Position numbers and translations under genes: made by a program
Shown: positions 46,398-57,333 of the stretch, in pieces
How the letters are laid out: each line of letters begins with the position of its first letter
Numbering within the stretch: the first letter of the stretch is position 1
Assembly (NCBI RefSeq): GCF_024345375.1
Contig: NZ_JAGQAZ010000001.1
Coordinates: 1,088,661 to 1,152,660 of the forward strand
Direction: 5' to 3'
Source of the DNA: Cyanobium sp. WAJ14-Wanaka
Lineage (GTDB): Bacteria; Cyanobacteriota; Cyanobacteriia; PCC-6307; Cyanobiaceae
Length of the DNA stretch: 64,000 nt
The notes under the pieces: model-generated
What the model saw: the letters and a program-made list of their open reading frames with translations, nothing else
The model's database searches: none
What the model was told of the DNA's origin: nothing

Positions 46398-47684
46398 TTA
46401 GCCCGTGAATTCGGTGTTATAAGCCTCCTCGCCGTGGGCCTGGATGTCCATGCCCTGGCGCTCTTCCTGGTCGCTCACCCGCAGCGGTATGGCCAGGGCA
46501 ATCAACTTCAACACCACGTAGGTGCCCACCCCCACCCAGAGGGCCGTAAAGCCAGCGGCCTTCAGCTGAATCACCAGCAAGCCGGAGTTGCCCGCCAGCA
46601 GGCCATTGGCCCCGGCGGGATTGACCGATTGCAGGGCAAAGACACCAGTTAGCAGCATGCCCAGAAAGCCCGCCACCCCGTGGATGGGCAACACATCGAG
46701 GCTGTCATCCAAACCACTGCGATTTTTCCACTGCAGGGCATAGCTGCAAATCAAGGCCGCCATAAACCCGATCAACAACGCCCCGAGGGGGCTCACGAAA
46801 CCAGCGGCCGGGGTAATCGCCACCAGGCCCGCCACCGCGCCCGTGGCAACCCCCACCGCCGTGGGCTTGCCCCGCTGGATCGTTTCAATCACCATCCAGC
46901 CCACCGCCGCCGCCGCCGCGGCGGTATTGGTGGTGAGACAGGCCAAAGACGCCAGGTTGCCGGCGATCAGGGCGCTGCCGCCGTTGAAGCCAAACCAGCC
47001 AAACCAGAGCAAACCCGCACCGAGAAGGATGAAGGGCACGTTGTGGGGCGGGGCGCCATGGCCCGGATAGGAGCGGCGCCTGCCGATCACAGTGGCCGCC
47101 ACGGCAGCACCCACACCCGAGGCCATCTCAACCACCAGGCCACCGGCAAAATCCAGGGCGCCCAGGCCCTCCACCCCCAGGAAGCCCCCTGGACCCCAAA
47201 CCATGTGGGCCAGGGGCAGATAGATAAAGGTGCTCCACAGCACAACAAAGGCCAGCCAGGCGCGGAAGTTCATCCGCTCCACCACCGCCCCGGAGATCAG
47301 GGCTGGCGTGATGATCGCAAAAGTGAGCTGGAAAAAGGCCACCGCCCCATGGCTGAGCTGGCCATCGCCATAGGCCACAGACCAGTTGCTAAGGCCCGCC
47401 CACTGCAGACCGCCAATAAATGGAGCCGAAGGACCAGAGCCAGGGGAGAAGGCCAGGCTGTAGCCATACAAAACCCACAGCACGCTGACCAGGGCCATGG
47501 CCGAGAAGCTCATCACCATCGTGTTGAGCACGTTGCGGCTGCGCACAAAACCGGCGTAAAAGAGCGCCAATGCCGGCGTCATCATCAACACCAGGGCCGC
47601 GCACAACAGCACAAAGCCGTTGTTGGCGCTTTGTAAGGCTTGCACTACGGGGGCGGGAGCGAAAGAACCAAGCTGCGGGGCCAA
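46398..47684 (-). CDS. amt: Ammonium transporter (Amt family) with Glu at the first twin-His position
   Basis: Eleven-helix trimeric ammonium channel. 428 aa from the TTG at 47684; a GTG 13 codons in (47645) is an alternative. Family features include MMTPALALFYAGFVRSRNVLN, DFAGGLVVEMASG and GFLGMLLTGVFA. The pore twin-histidine pair is altered: the first position is Glu186 (GAG at 47127-47129, DFAGGLVVEM) while the second, His335 in VLPIHGVAG, is kept. A palindromic NtcA-like box lies just upstream. The gene converges with msrB. Confidence 0.93.
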   Translation of the reverse strand: MAPQLGSFAPAPVVQALQSANNGFVLLCAALVLMMTPALALFYAGFVRSRNVLNTMVMSFSAMALVSVLWVLYGYSLAFSPGSGPSAPFIGGLQWAGLSNWSVAYGDGQLSHGAVAFFQLTFAIITPALISGAVVERMNFRAWLAFVVLWSTFIYLPLAHMVWGPGGFLGVEGLGALDFAGGLVVEMASGVGAAVAATVIGRRRSYPGHGAPPHNVPFILLGAGLLWFGWFGFNGGSALIAGNLASLACLTTNTAAAAAAVGWMVIETIQRGKPTAVGVATGAVAGLVAITPAAGFVSPLGALLIGFMAALICSYALQWKNRSGLDDSLDVLPIHGVAGFLGMLLTGVFALQSVNPAGANGLLAGNSGLLVIQLKAAGFTALWVGVGTYVVLKLIALAIPLRVSDQEERQGMDIQAHGEEAYNTEFTG

Positions 47685-47697
47685 GGCGCAGCGTTTA

Positions 47698-47711
47698 GTA
47701 GCAGTCGCTAC
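47698..47711. promoter_or_regulatory. Candidate NtcA box upstream of amt
   Basis: GTA-N8-TAC (GTAGCAGTCGCTAC) inside the perfect palindrome TTTAGTAGC-AGTC-GCTACTAAA (47694-47715). This is the consensus of the cyanobacterial nitrogen regulator NtcA. It is only 14 bases from the TTG start, closer than the usual -41.5 placement, so either the GTG at 47645 is the true start or it acts otherwise. A second, imperfect GTA-N8-AAC lies about 25 bases further upstream on the minus strand. Confidence 0.6.
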
Positions 47712-47767
47712 TAAAGCTCCAATTTCTGTTCAATTCGCTACCGAATAGGGGCTCCGGCGGGCGGGCA

Positions 47768-47795
47768 TAAAAAAAGAGGACCCGCAGGTCCCCTT
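47768..47795 (-). terminator. Intrinsic terminator of groESL
   Basis: On the minus strand GGACC-TGCG-GGTCC (plus coordinates 47778-47791) forms the stem with flanking G/C pairs, followed by a T-run (47775-47768). It is about 70 bases past the groEL stop. Confidence 0.88.
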
Positions 47796-47863
47796 GATAC
47801 GACTGAAGAATTGGAGATTGGGTGATCCGAAGACCACCCGCCCTGAGAGCAATCGCCCTGAGA

Positions 47864-49540
<1,677 letters not shown>

Positions 49541-49587
49541 TCAAACTCAGAAGAGCTTGATCAGTCAGTGCCTATCAGCTGAGCAAG

Positions 49588-49899
49588 TCAGTTGACGATG
49601 GCCAGGATGTCCTTCTCGGACAGCAGCACGAACTCATCGGAGCCGAGCTTGATGTCGGTGCCGGCGTACTTGGAATAGAGCACCTTGTCGCCCACGCCCA
49701 CTTCAGGGGCTTGGCGGGAGCCATCGTCGTTGCGCTTGCCAGGACCAACCTGCACCACTTCGCCCACCTGGGGCTTTTCCTTGGCGGTGTCAGGAAGAAG
49801 GATGCCTCCGGCGGTTTTTTCTTCCGACTCGGAAACCTTGATGAAAACGCGGTCTCCGAGGGGCTTGACCGTGGAGACGCTGAGAGAAACAGCAGCCAT
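49588..49899 (-). CDS. groS: Co-chaperonin GroES
   Basis: Heptameric lid of GroEL. 103 aa from the ATG at 49899 ([12 protein letters not shown] follows about ten residues later). The mobile loop [29 protein letters not shown] and the C-terminal [28 protein letters not shown] are typical. groEL begins 89 bases downstream. Confidence 0.97.
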   Translation of the reverse strand: MAAVSLSVSTVKPLGDRVFIKVSESEEKTAGGILLPDTAKEKPQVGEVVQVGPGKRNDDGSRQAPEVGVGDKVLYSKYAGTDIKLGSDEFVLLSEKDILAIVN

Positions 49900-49984
49900 G
49901 AATAAATTGCGGGAGCAACGGCATGACGTCTGAGACGCCACAGGGATACGGGCCAGGCAGCTTGCTGCAACGGATTGCAGCCAA

Positions 49985-50011
49985 CTGGCACTCGAGCCCG
50001 CTGAGTGCCAA
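49985..50011 (-). promoter_or_regulatory. CIRCE operator of groESL (HrcA site)
   Basis: Inverted repeat TGGCACTC (49986-49993), 9-base spacer, GAGTGCCA (50003-50010), close to the CIRCE consensus TTAGCACTC-N9-GAGTGCTAA. It lies about 86 bases upstream of the groES ATG, the expected place for HrcA repression of groESL. Confidence 0.9.
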
Positions 50012-50059
50012 CCCTATGGGGCCCTGGAGCCGCTGACCAGGCCGGTCCTGTGCGGTTGA

Positions 50060-51613
<1,554 letters not shown>

Positions 51614-51630
51614 TCTGAGGAACCCCACCC

Positions 51631-52038
51631 ATGAGTCTCACCCTCCGCGTTCTGGCTCCTGACCAGAGCGTTTTCGATGGCAGCGCCGAAGAGGTAATCC
51701 TGCCTAGCACCACCGGCCAATTCGGGATCCTGCCCGGCCACGTGACCATGCTTGCCGCCCTCGACACCGGCGTAATGCGTCTGCGTGATGGCAACGGCTG
51801 GTCTTCGATTGCCTTGATGGGCGGTTTTGCCGAAGTGGAAGCAGACGAAGTCACCATCCTGGTGAATGCAGCCGAGCTGGGCAGCAATATCAATGCATCC
51901 GCTGCAGAGGCCGAGTTTGAGGCCGCCCAACTGGCAGTGGCAGGATTTGAGGGTCAGGCCAATAGCCCTGAAAAGCTGAAGGCTGGCCAAGCCCTAGCCA
52001 AGGCCAAGGCCCGCATGCAGGCCAGCAAGGAAAACTAA
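51631..52038 (+). CDS. atpC: F1 ATP synthase epsilon subunit
   Basis: Regulatory subunit that couples the central stalk and inhibits ATP hydrolysis. 135 aa: the N-terminal beta-sandwich contains LTLRVLAPDQSVFDG, LPSTTGQFGILPGHVTMLAALDTG, and the C-terminal helical hairpin is rich in Ala/Lys (AKAKARMQASKEN). It starts 17 bases after atpD and is followed by a strong terminator. Confidence 0.97.
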   Translation: MSLTLRVLAPDQSVFDGSAEEVILPSTTGQFGILPGHVTMLAALDTGVMRLRDGNGWSSIALMGGFAEVEADEVTILVNAAELGSNINASAAEAEFEAAQLAVAGFEGQANSPEKLKAGQALAKAKARMQASKEN

Positions 52039-52057
52039 ATTTCCTAGACAAGCTCCC

Positions 52058-52101
52058 ATCCCCCAGATTTCAGCAGTGCTGGTTTCTGGGGGATTTTTTT
52101 T
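52058..52101 (+). terminator. Intrinsic terminator of atpD-atpC
   Basis: Ten-base perfect stem ATCCCCCAGA (52058-52067) / TCTGGGGGAT (52085-52094), an internal loop containing the small inverted repeat CAGCA/TGCTG, and a run of T ending at 52101. Confidence 0.95.
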
Positions 52102-52118
52102 GGGGAAAAGTGGCATTA

Positions 52119-52143
52119 AAAAGCGCCCCCCGAGGGGAGCGCC
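52119..52143 (-). terminator. Intrinsic terminator of the PSRP-3 gene
   Basis: On the minus strand GGCGCTCCCC-TC-GGGGGGCGC makes a G/C stem followed by T's (52123-52118), just after the PSRP-3 stop. It faces the atpC terminator. Confidence 0.85.
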
Positions 52144-52170
52144 GCATGATCGAAATGCCGAAACCACCAA

Positions 52171-52689
<519 letters not shown>

Positions 52690-52739
52690 TCAAACGACTA
52701 ACCTACCAGCCGCCAAGGCGCTACCCCCCATCTCCAGCG

Positions 52740-53402
52740 ATGACGCTGCGCCTACTGCTCGATTCCGCCGACCCCAAAGCCTGGCGGCAATGGCTGCCCA
52801 CCGGCCTGTTCCACGGAGTCACCACCAATCCCAGCCTGCTTAGGCGGGCTGGCCAAAGCTGCACCACGGCCAACCTGGCGGTTCTCAGTCGTCAGGCAGA
52901 GGAATTCGGTGCGCAGGAAATTCACCTCCAGGCCTGGGGAGCGAATCAGATCGCCATGGCCGAATGCGGCCAGGCCCTGGCGGCAATGGTGCCAGGAAAA
53001 ATCCTGGTGAAGCTGCCCATCACAGCCCTGGGCGCGGCAGTGGCCCAACAACTGATCAGCCAAAACCGCATTCCGATCACCTTTACCGCCTGCTACGAGG
53101 CGCCCCAGGTTTTGCTGGCCGCCGCCCTCGGGGCCCATTACATCGCCCCCTACTTGGGTCGCATCAGTGATCAAGGCCGCGATGGCCATCGGGAGGTGAT
53201 TGGCATGCAGCGCTGCCTGGATGGGCTGGGTTCATCGCTGCGCCTGTTGGTTGCCAGCCTCCGCCAGAAGGAGGATCTCAGCCGCCTGGCCGCAGAGGGG
53301 CTCACCACCTTCACGCTCAGCCCCGACCTTGCTGAGGCCCTATTCAGCTGCCAAGCCACCGAGGCGGCGGCGGCCCAGTTCGAGCAGGATGCAGCTGGTT
53401 GA
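52740..53402 (+). CDS. Transaldolase / fructose-6-phosphate aldolase-like protein
   Basis: 220 aa, the short TalC/FSA type. It opens LRLLLDSADPKAWRQWLPTGLFHGVTTNPSLL, carries the Schiff-base lysine in ILVKLPIT, then ITFTACYEAPQVLLAAALGAHYIAPYLGRI, and finally TFTLSPDLAEALF. It probably moves a dihydroxyacetone unit or acts as an aldolase; the substrate preference is not clear from sequence. It slightly precedes a HAD hydrolase. Confidence 0.88.
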   Translation: MTLRLLLDSADPKAWRQWLPTGLFHGVTTNPSLLRRAGQSCTTANLAVLSRQAEEFGAQEIHLQAWGANQIAMAECGQALAAMVPGKILVKLPITALGAAVAQQLISQNRIPITFTACYEAPQVLLAAALGAHYIAPYLGRISDQGRDGHREVIGMQRCLDGLGSSLRLLVASLRQKEDLSRLAAEGLTTFTLSPDLAEALFSCQATEAAAAQFEQDAAG

Positions 53403-53415
53403 ACTCAGCGGCGGC

Positions 53416-54198
53416 ATGACACCAAAGGCCATCGTGCTGTTCGACATCGATGGGGTAATTCGCGATGTGGCCGGCAGCTATCGGCGGGCCATCGTTGAAA
53501 CGGTGCAGCACTACTGCCAGCAAAGGCCCGAGCCCGCCGCCATCGACAGCCTCAAGGGCGAGGGTTGCTGGAACAACGACTGGGAGGCATCCCTGGAGCT
53601 GCTGCGGCGCCTCGGCCACACGCCCCTGCCGGATTTAGGCAGCCTGGTGGAGGTGTTTGGTGGGTTTTATTTCGGCGGCGATCCCGAAGGTGATCCAAGC
53701 CTCTGGCAAGGCTTCATTGGCAGCGAGCCCCTGCTGGTGCAGCCCAGCTTTTTTGCTGAGCTCAGTGCCCTTGGTGTGGCCTGGGGTTTCGTCAGTGGCG
53801 CCGAACCACCCTCCTGCCGCTATGTGCTCGAAACCAGGCTGGGCCTGGTCAAGCCCCCCCTAATCGCCATGGGGGATGCCCCCGACAAACCCGATCCCAC
53901 AGGCCTGCTGCACCTGGCGGCGGCCCTCGCGGGCAAGCCCCTCGGGCCCGGGGCTCCGGCGGTGGTTTACCTGGGGGACACCGTGGCGGATGTGCTCACG
54001 GTTCAGCGGGCCCGCAGCCAACAACCCAACCAACGCTTCATCAGCCTGGCGGTGGCACCGCCCCACCTCCATGGCAACCCGGAGGCCCGCAGGTCCTACG
54101 AGGCCCGCCTCCTGGCCGCCGGTGCCGACCAGGTGATCGCCAGCACCGAAGAGCTGCTGGGCAGCCTGGAGCAATTAGATGCCATCAGCAGGCGCTAG
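53416..54198 (+). CDS. HAD-superfamily hydrolase (subfamily IA, TIGR01548-like)
   Basis: 260 aa from the ATG at 53416 (a start at 53389 would overlap the aldolase). Motif I AIVLFDIDGVIRDV has the nucleophile and acid Asp; a Thr/Ser motif II appears as FVSGAEPPSCRY; motif III Lys lies in KPDPTGLL; motif IV is VYLGDTVADVL. The family is typical of cyanobacteria; its phosphate substrate is unknown. It lies 13 bases downstream of the aldolase stop. Confidence 0.85.
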   Translation: MTPKAIVLFDIDGVIRDVAGSYRRAIVETVQHYCQQRPEPAAIDSLKGEGCWNNDWEASLELLRRLGHTPLPDLGSLVEVFGGFYFGGDPEGDPSLWQGFIGSEPLLVQPSFFAELSALGVAWGFVSGAEPPSCRYVLETRLGLVKPPLIAMGDAPDKPDPTGLLHLAAALAGKPLGPGAPAVVYLGDTVADVLTVQRARSQQPNQRFISLAVAPPHLHGNPEARRSYEARLLAAGADQVIASTEELLGSLEQLDAISRR

Positions 54199-54224
54199 CT
54201 TGCTAGCAAAAGTGATTACACCCC

Positions 54225-54470
54225 ATGGCTGCCATCAGCGTCCGAGGCCTTGGCGACGACCAGCTGCGCCAACTGAAAGACCAAGCCCACCATCAGGGCA
54301 TCAGCCTTAATCGACTAGCCCTGAGCCGGCTGACCGGGGAGCAACACCCGGTGGACGGACTCCATCGTGATCTTGAAGACCTGGCTGGCACCTGGTCTGA
54401 GGAGGAAGGCAATGCCTTTAAGGCTGCCATCGCTCCGCTAGAGCAGGTGGATCTGGAGCTCTGGAGCTGA
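54225..54470 (+). CDS. VapB/FitA-type antitoxin, ribbon-helix-helix
   Basis: 81 aa. The N terminus ISVRGLGDDQLRQLKDQAHHQGISLNRLALSRL is a ribbon-helix-helix (Arc/MetJ) DNA-binding segment as in FitA; the C-terminal DLAGTWSEEEGNAFKAAIAPLEQVD is a likely toxin-binding tail. It lies 4 bases upstream of a PIN toxin, the classical antitoxin-toxin order. It probably autoregulates the pair. Confidence 0.85.
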   Translation: MAAISVRGLGDDQLRQLKDQAHHQGISLNRLALSRLTGEQHPVDGLHRDLEDLAGTWSEEEGNAFKAAIAPLEQVDLELWS

Positions 54471-54474
54471 GGGC

Positions 54475-54885
54475 ATGCGACCCATTTCCCTCGACACCAA
54501 TGCCTACGTCAATTTCAAGCGAGGCTCAGCGCCATGCGTGGAAATAATCAATAGGGCAGAAAGACTTTTGATCAGCAGCACCGTGATTGGTGAATTGCTG
54601 GCGGGCTTTGCCTGTGGCAGCCAAGAAGCACGCAATCGGGAAGAACTAAGCCAATTTCTAGCTTCACCACGGGTAGGGCAATGCCCCTCCAGCCTTGCCA
54701 CCGCAGACACCTATGCCCTGGTCTATCGGGATTTAAGGAGTAAGGGCAGACCGATCCCCACCAACGACATTTGGATCGCCGCCAGTGCCATGGAGATGGG
54801 CTCCATTCTTTGCAGCTTTGATGAGCATTTTCACCAGGTTGATGGCCTGCGAATCATCCGCAGCTGGGCTGAAGCCCTGCCCTGA
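54475..54885 (+). CDS. VapC-type PIN-domain toxin
   Basis: 136-aa PIN ribonuclease. Acidic metal-binding residues: Asp in ISLDTNAYVNF, Glu in STVIGELLAGF, Asp in IPTNDIWIAASAMEMG, and Asp in SFDEHF. With its RHH partner it forms a toxin-antitoxin module; VapC family members cleave tRNA or rRNA. The codon usage looks more A/T-rich than the neighbours (bases about 54530-54660), which hints at acquisition by transfer. Confidence 0.9.
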   Translation: MRPISLDTNAYVNFKRGSAPCVEIINRAERLLISSTVIGELLAGFACGSQEARNREELSQFLASPRVGQCPSSLATADTYALVYRDLRSKGRPIPTNDIWIAASAMEMGSILCSFDEHFHQVDGLRIIRSWAEALP

Positions 54886-54887
54886 AC

Positions 54888-56195
54888 TCAACGCTCCATG
54901 GCGCTGGTGGTTTTGAGGGCGGCCGCCGTCAGGTTCTCGTGGCCGCGATCGGTTACGGCCACATCGTCTTCGATGCGGATACCTATCCCTTTCCAGCGCC
55001 CATCGATGGCCGGTTGCCCCTCGGGCACGGGCAGCCGGTCGCTTACGTACAAACCGGGCTCCACCGTGAGCACCATGCCGGCCTCGAGCTCCACGTGGTG
55101 TTCACCGAGTCGATAGGCCCCCACATCGTGCACATCCAGGCCCAACCAATGGCCCGTGCGGTGCATGTAGAGGTGCCTGTAGGCGCCCTGCTCAATCAGG
55201 CCATCCACATCCCCCACCAGTAGCCCCAGATCCACCAGCCCGGCCACCAACACCCGCAGGGCGGTCCCGTGCACGCCCTCGGCGGTAAAGCCCGGCGCCA
55301 CCGAGGCCACCGCCGCCTCCTGGGCCGCCAGCACCAGCTCGTAGAGGGCCCGCTGCTCGGCGGAAAAACGTCCCCCCACCGGGAAGGTGCGGGTGATGTC
55401 GCCGTTGTAGTAGTCGCTGAGGCTGCAGCCGGCATCGATCAGCACTAGATCGCCGTCGCGCAGGGTGGAGCCATTGGCGGTGTAGTGGAGCACGCAGGCG
55501 TTGTCGCCGCCGGCCACAATCGAGCCATAGGCGGGGCCCCGGGCCCCCTGCTCGAGGAAGTGCTGCTCGATCACCGCCTGCACCTGGCGCTCACTGAGGC
55601 CTGGGCGGGTCACCTGCCGCGCCAACTCATGGGCCTCCGCGGAGATGCGGGCCGCCTCCCGCAGGCGCTCTAGCTCTTCCGGCCCCTTGCGCAGCCGCAG
55701 GCCATGTAATAGCGGACAAGGGGCCACCAACCCCAGGGCCGCCGAGCCGCTGCGGGGTGCCCGATCCAGCTGCTCACCCCAGGCCTGCAGCACGAGGGGC
55801 TCCACGGAGGGATGGCGGCCGACCCGAAAGGCAATCCCCTCGGCGCCCTTGAGATACTCCGCCAGGCGTTGGGGCAATTCAGCTAGGGGGTGGGCCATGT
55901 CGGCGCCAAATTCAGCCACCGCCCCCTGGCAGCCCCAGCGGAAACCATTCCAAACCTCGGCCGTGGGCTCCTTGGGCTCCACAAACAGCACGAAGCGGAC
56001 ATCGTCGCGATGGGGCAAAAACAGGGCCACCGCGCCCGGCTCATCAAAACCAGTCAGGTACCAAAAGTCGCTGTTTTGGCGGAATGGATACTCGCAATCG
56101 GCGTGATGCACGACCATCGGTGCTGCCGGTATCACCGCTGCAGCACCGCCCAATTCCGCGAAAAATCGGCTGCGGCGCTGGGCGAAAATTGTCAT
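54888..56195 (-). CDS. pepP: Xaa-Pro aminopeptidase P
   Basis: M24 dinuclear Mn peptidase that removes residues before proline. 435 aa from the ATG at 56195. The N-terminal domain shows the SDFWYLTGFDEP-type strand QNSDFWYLTGFDEPGAV. Metal ligands are seen in LIDAGCSLSDYYNGDITRTFPVGG (two Asp), the His of HRTGHWLGLDVHD, and the Glu in LTVEPGLYV and IRIEDDVAVT. It lies 3 bases past the vapC stop, in convergent orientation. Confidence 0.95.
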   Translation of the reverse strand: MTIFAQRRSRFFAELGGAAAVIPAAPMVVHHADCEYPFRQNSDFWYLTGFDEPGAVALFLPHRDDVRFVLFVEPKEPTAEVWNGFRWGCQGAVAEFGADMAHPLAELPQRLAEYLKGAEGIAFRVGRHPSVEPLVLQAWGEQLDRAPRSGSAALGLVAPCPLLHGLRLRKGPEELERLREAARISAEAHELARQVTRPGLSERQVQAVIEQHFLEQGARGPAYGSIVAGGDNACVLHYTANGSTLRDGDLVLIDAGCSLSDYYNGDITRTFPVGGRFSAEQRALYELVLAAQEAAVASVAPGFTAEGVHGTALRVLVAGLVDLGLLVGDVDGLIEQGAYRHLYMHRTGHWLGLDVHDVGAYRLGEHHVELEAGMVLTVEPGLYVSDRLPVPEGQPAIDGRWKGIGIRIEDDVAVTDRGHENLTAAALKTTSAMER

Positions 56196-56316
56196 CAAAT
56201 GGCGCCCGAAAGGGCAACGGTTCGATGCCAGTTTGGTTCAACCCCAACTGCAGTTGTTGGCAGAGCCGATTAAATGGGGTCCAGAGGCCAATTCCCGTGC
56301 TCCAACCCCTCCCTGA

Positions 56317-57333
56317 ATGAACGACATCGTTGGCCTAGCGGTGCTGGTGGTGGTGGTGATCGCAGGTTCTGCCCTGGCCTCTGGCATTGAGGCGGCAGTG
56401 CTGACCGTGAATCCGGCGAGGGTCCATGAATTGGCGAACCGCCCCCATCCGGTGCGGGGGGCTAGGCGGCTGGCCCAACTGCGCCAGCGCCTGGGTCGCA
56501 CCCTGGCCGTACTTGTGATCGCCAACAACGGCTTCAACATTTTTGGCAGCCTGATGCTGGGCGGCCTGGCGGCGGTGGTGTTCCACAGGCACGACTTCCC
56601 TGAGGTGGCCCTGCCGCTGTTTTCAGTGGGCCTGACGGTGCTGGTGATCCTGCTAGGTGAAATCCTGCCCAAATCGATGGGCAGCCGTTTTGCCATGCCG
56701 GTGGCCCTCGCCAGTGCCCCTGCCCTGCACCTGCTCAGTCAGCTGAATCTGCCCCTGGTACTGATTCTCGAGCGCCTACTGCCTGCGATTACGGCCGAAA
56801 ACGAAATCAGCACCGACGAGGACGAGATCCGCCTACTGGCCAAGCTGGGCTCCCAAAAGGGACAAATCGAAGCCGATGAGGCGGCGATGATTGCCAAGGT
56901 GTTCCAGCTAAACGACCTCACCGCCAGGGATTTGATGGTGCCGAGGGTGGCCGCGCCAAGCCTGAGCGGCAACGCCACCCTGGAGCAGCTGCGCTCCGAA
57001 CTGTTGGCCAACAACTCCGAATGGTGGGTGGTGCTTGGCGAAGAAGTAGACGAAGTACTAAGTGTGGCCAGCCGGGAAGCCCTGCTCACCGCCCTCTTGA
57101 AAGGCAACGACCATCTGACCGCTGCGGCCCTCGGTGAGCCGGTGGAATTTGTGCCGGAAATGATTCGAGCCGACCGGCTGCTCACCGGCTTCCGCCGCAA
57201 CAGCACTGGCGTTCGGGTGGTGGTAGATGAATTTGGTGGATTTGTGGGTGTGATCGGCGCCGAGGCTGTTTTGGCCGTACTGGCGGGTTGGTGGCGCCGG
57301 CCCCAATTTGCGGGCGAGGGCCAGGGCCCATGA
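56317..57333 (+). CDS. CNNM/HlyC-CorC-type membrane protein
   Basis: 338 aa: DUF21-type transmembrane domain (TM segments about residues 5-24, 65-85, 98-118, 130-150; SALASGIEAAVLTVNPARV is the conserved first TM with Glu), followed by a cytosolic pair of CBS-like repeats (LTARDLMVPR) and the linker VRVVVDEFGGFVGVIG. Similar proteins transport divalent cations or support heavy-metal tolerance; the substrate is unassigned. Its stop overlaps the GTPase start (ATGA). Confidence 0.88.
   Translation: MNDIVGLAVLVVVVIAGSALASGIEAAVLTVNPARVHELANRPHPVRGARRLAQLRQRLGRTLAVLVIANNGFNIFGSLMLGGLAAVVFHRHDFPEVALPLFSVGLTVLVILLGEILPKSMGSRFAMPVALASAPALHLLSQLNLPLVLILERLLPAITAENEISTDEDEIRLLAKLGSQKGQIEADEAAMIAKVFQLNDLTARDLMVPRVAAPSLSGNATLEQLRSELLANNSEWWVVLGEEVDEVLSVASREALLTALLKGNDHLTAAALGEPVEFVPEMIRADRLLTGFRRNSTGVRVVVDEFGGFVGVIGAEAVLAVLAGWWRRPQFAGEGQGP

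Noticed and set aside
46680-47636. Plus-strand open frame of 318 codons.
   Set aside because: Antisense to amt, with a biased H/Q/G/R composition and no recognisable domain.
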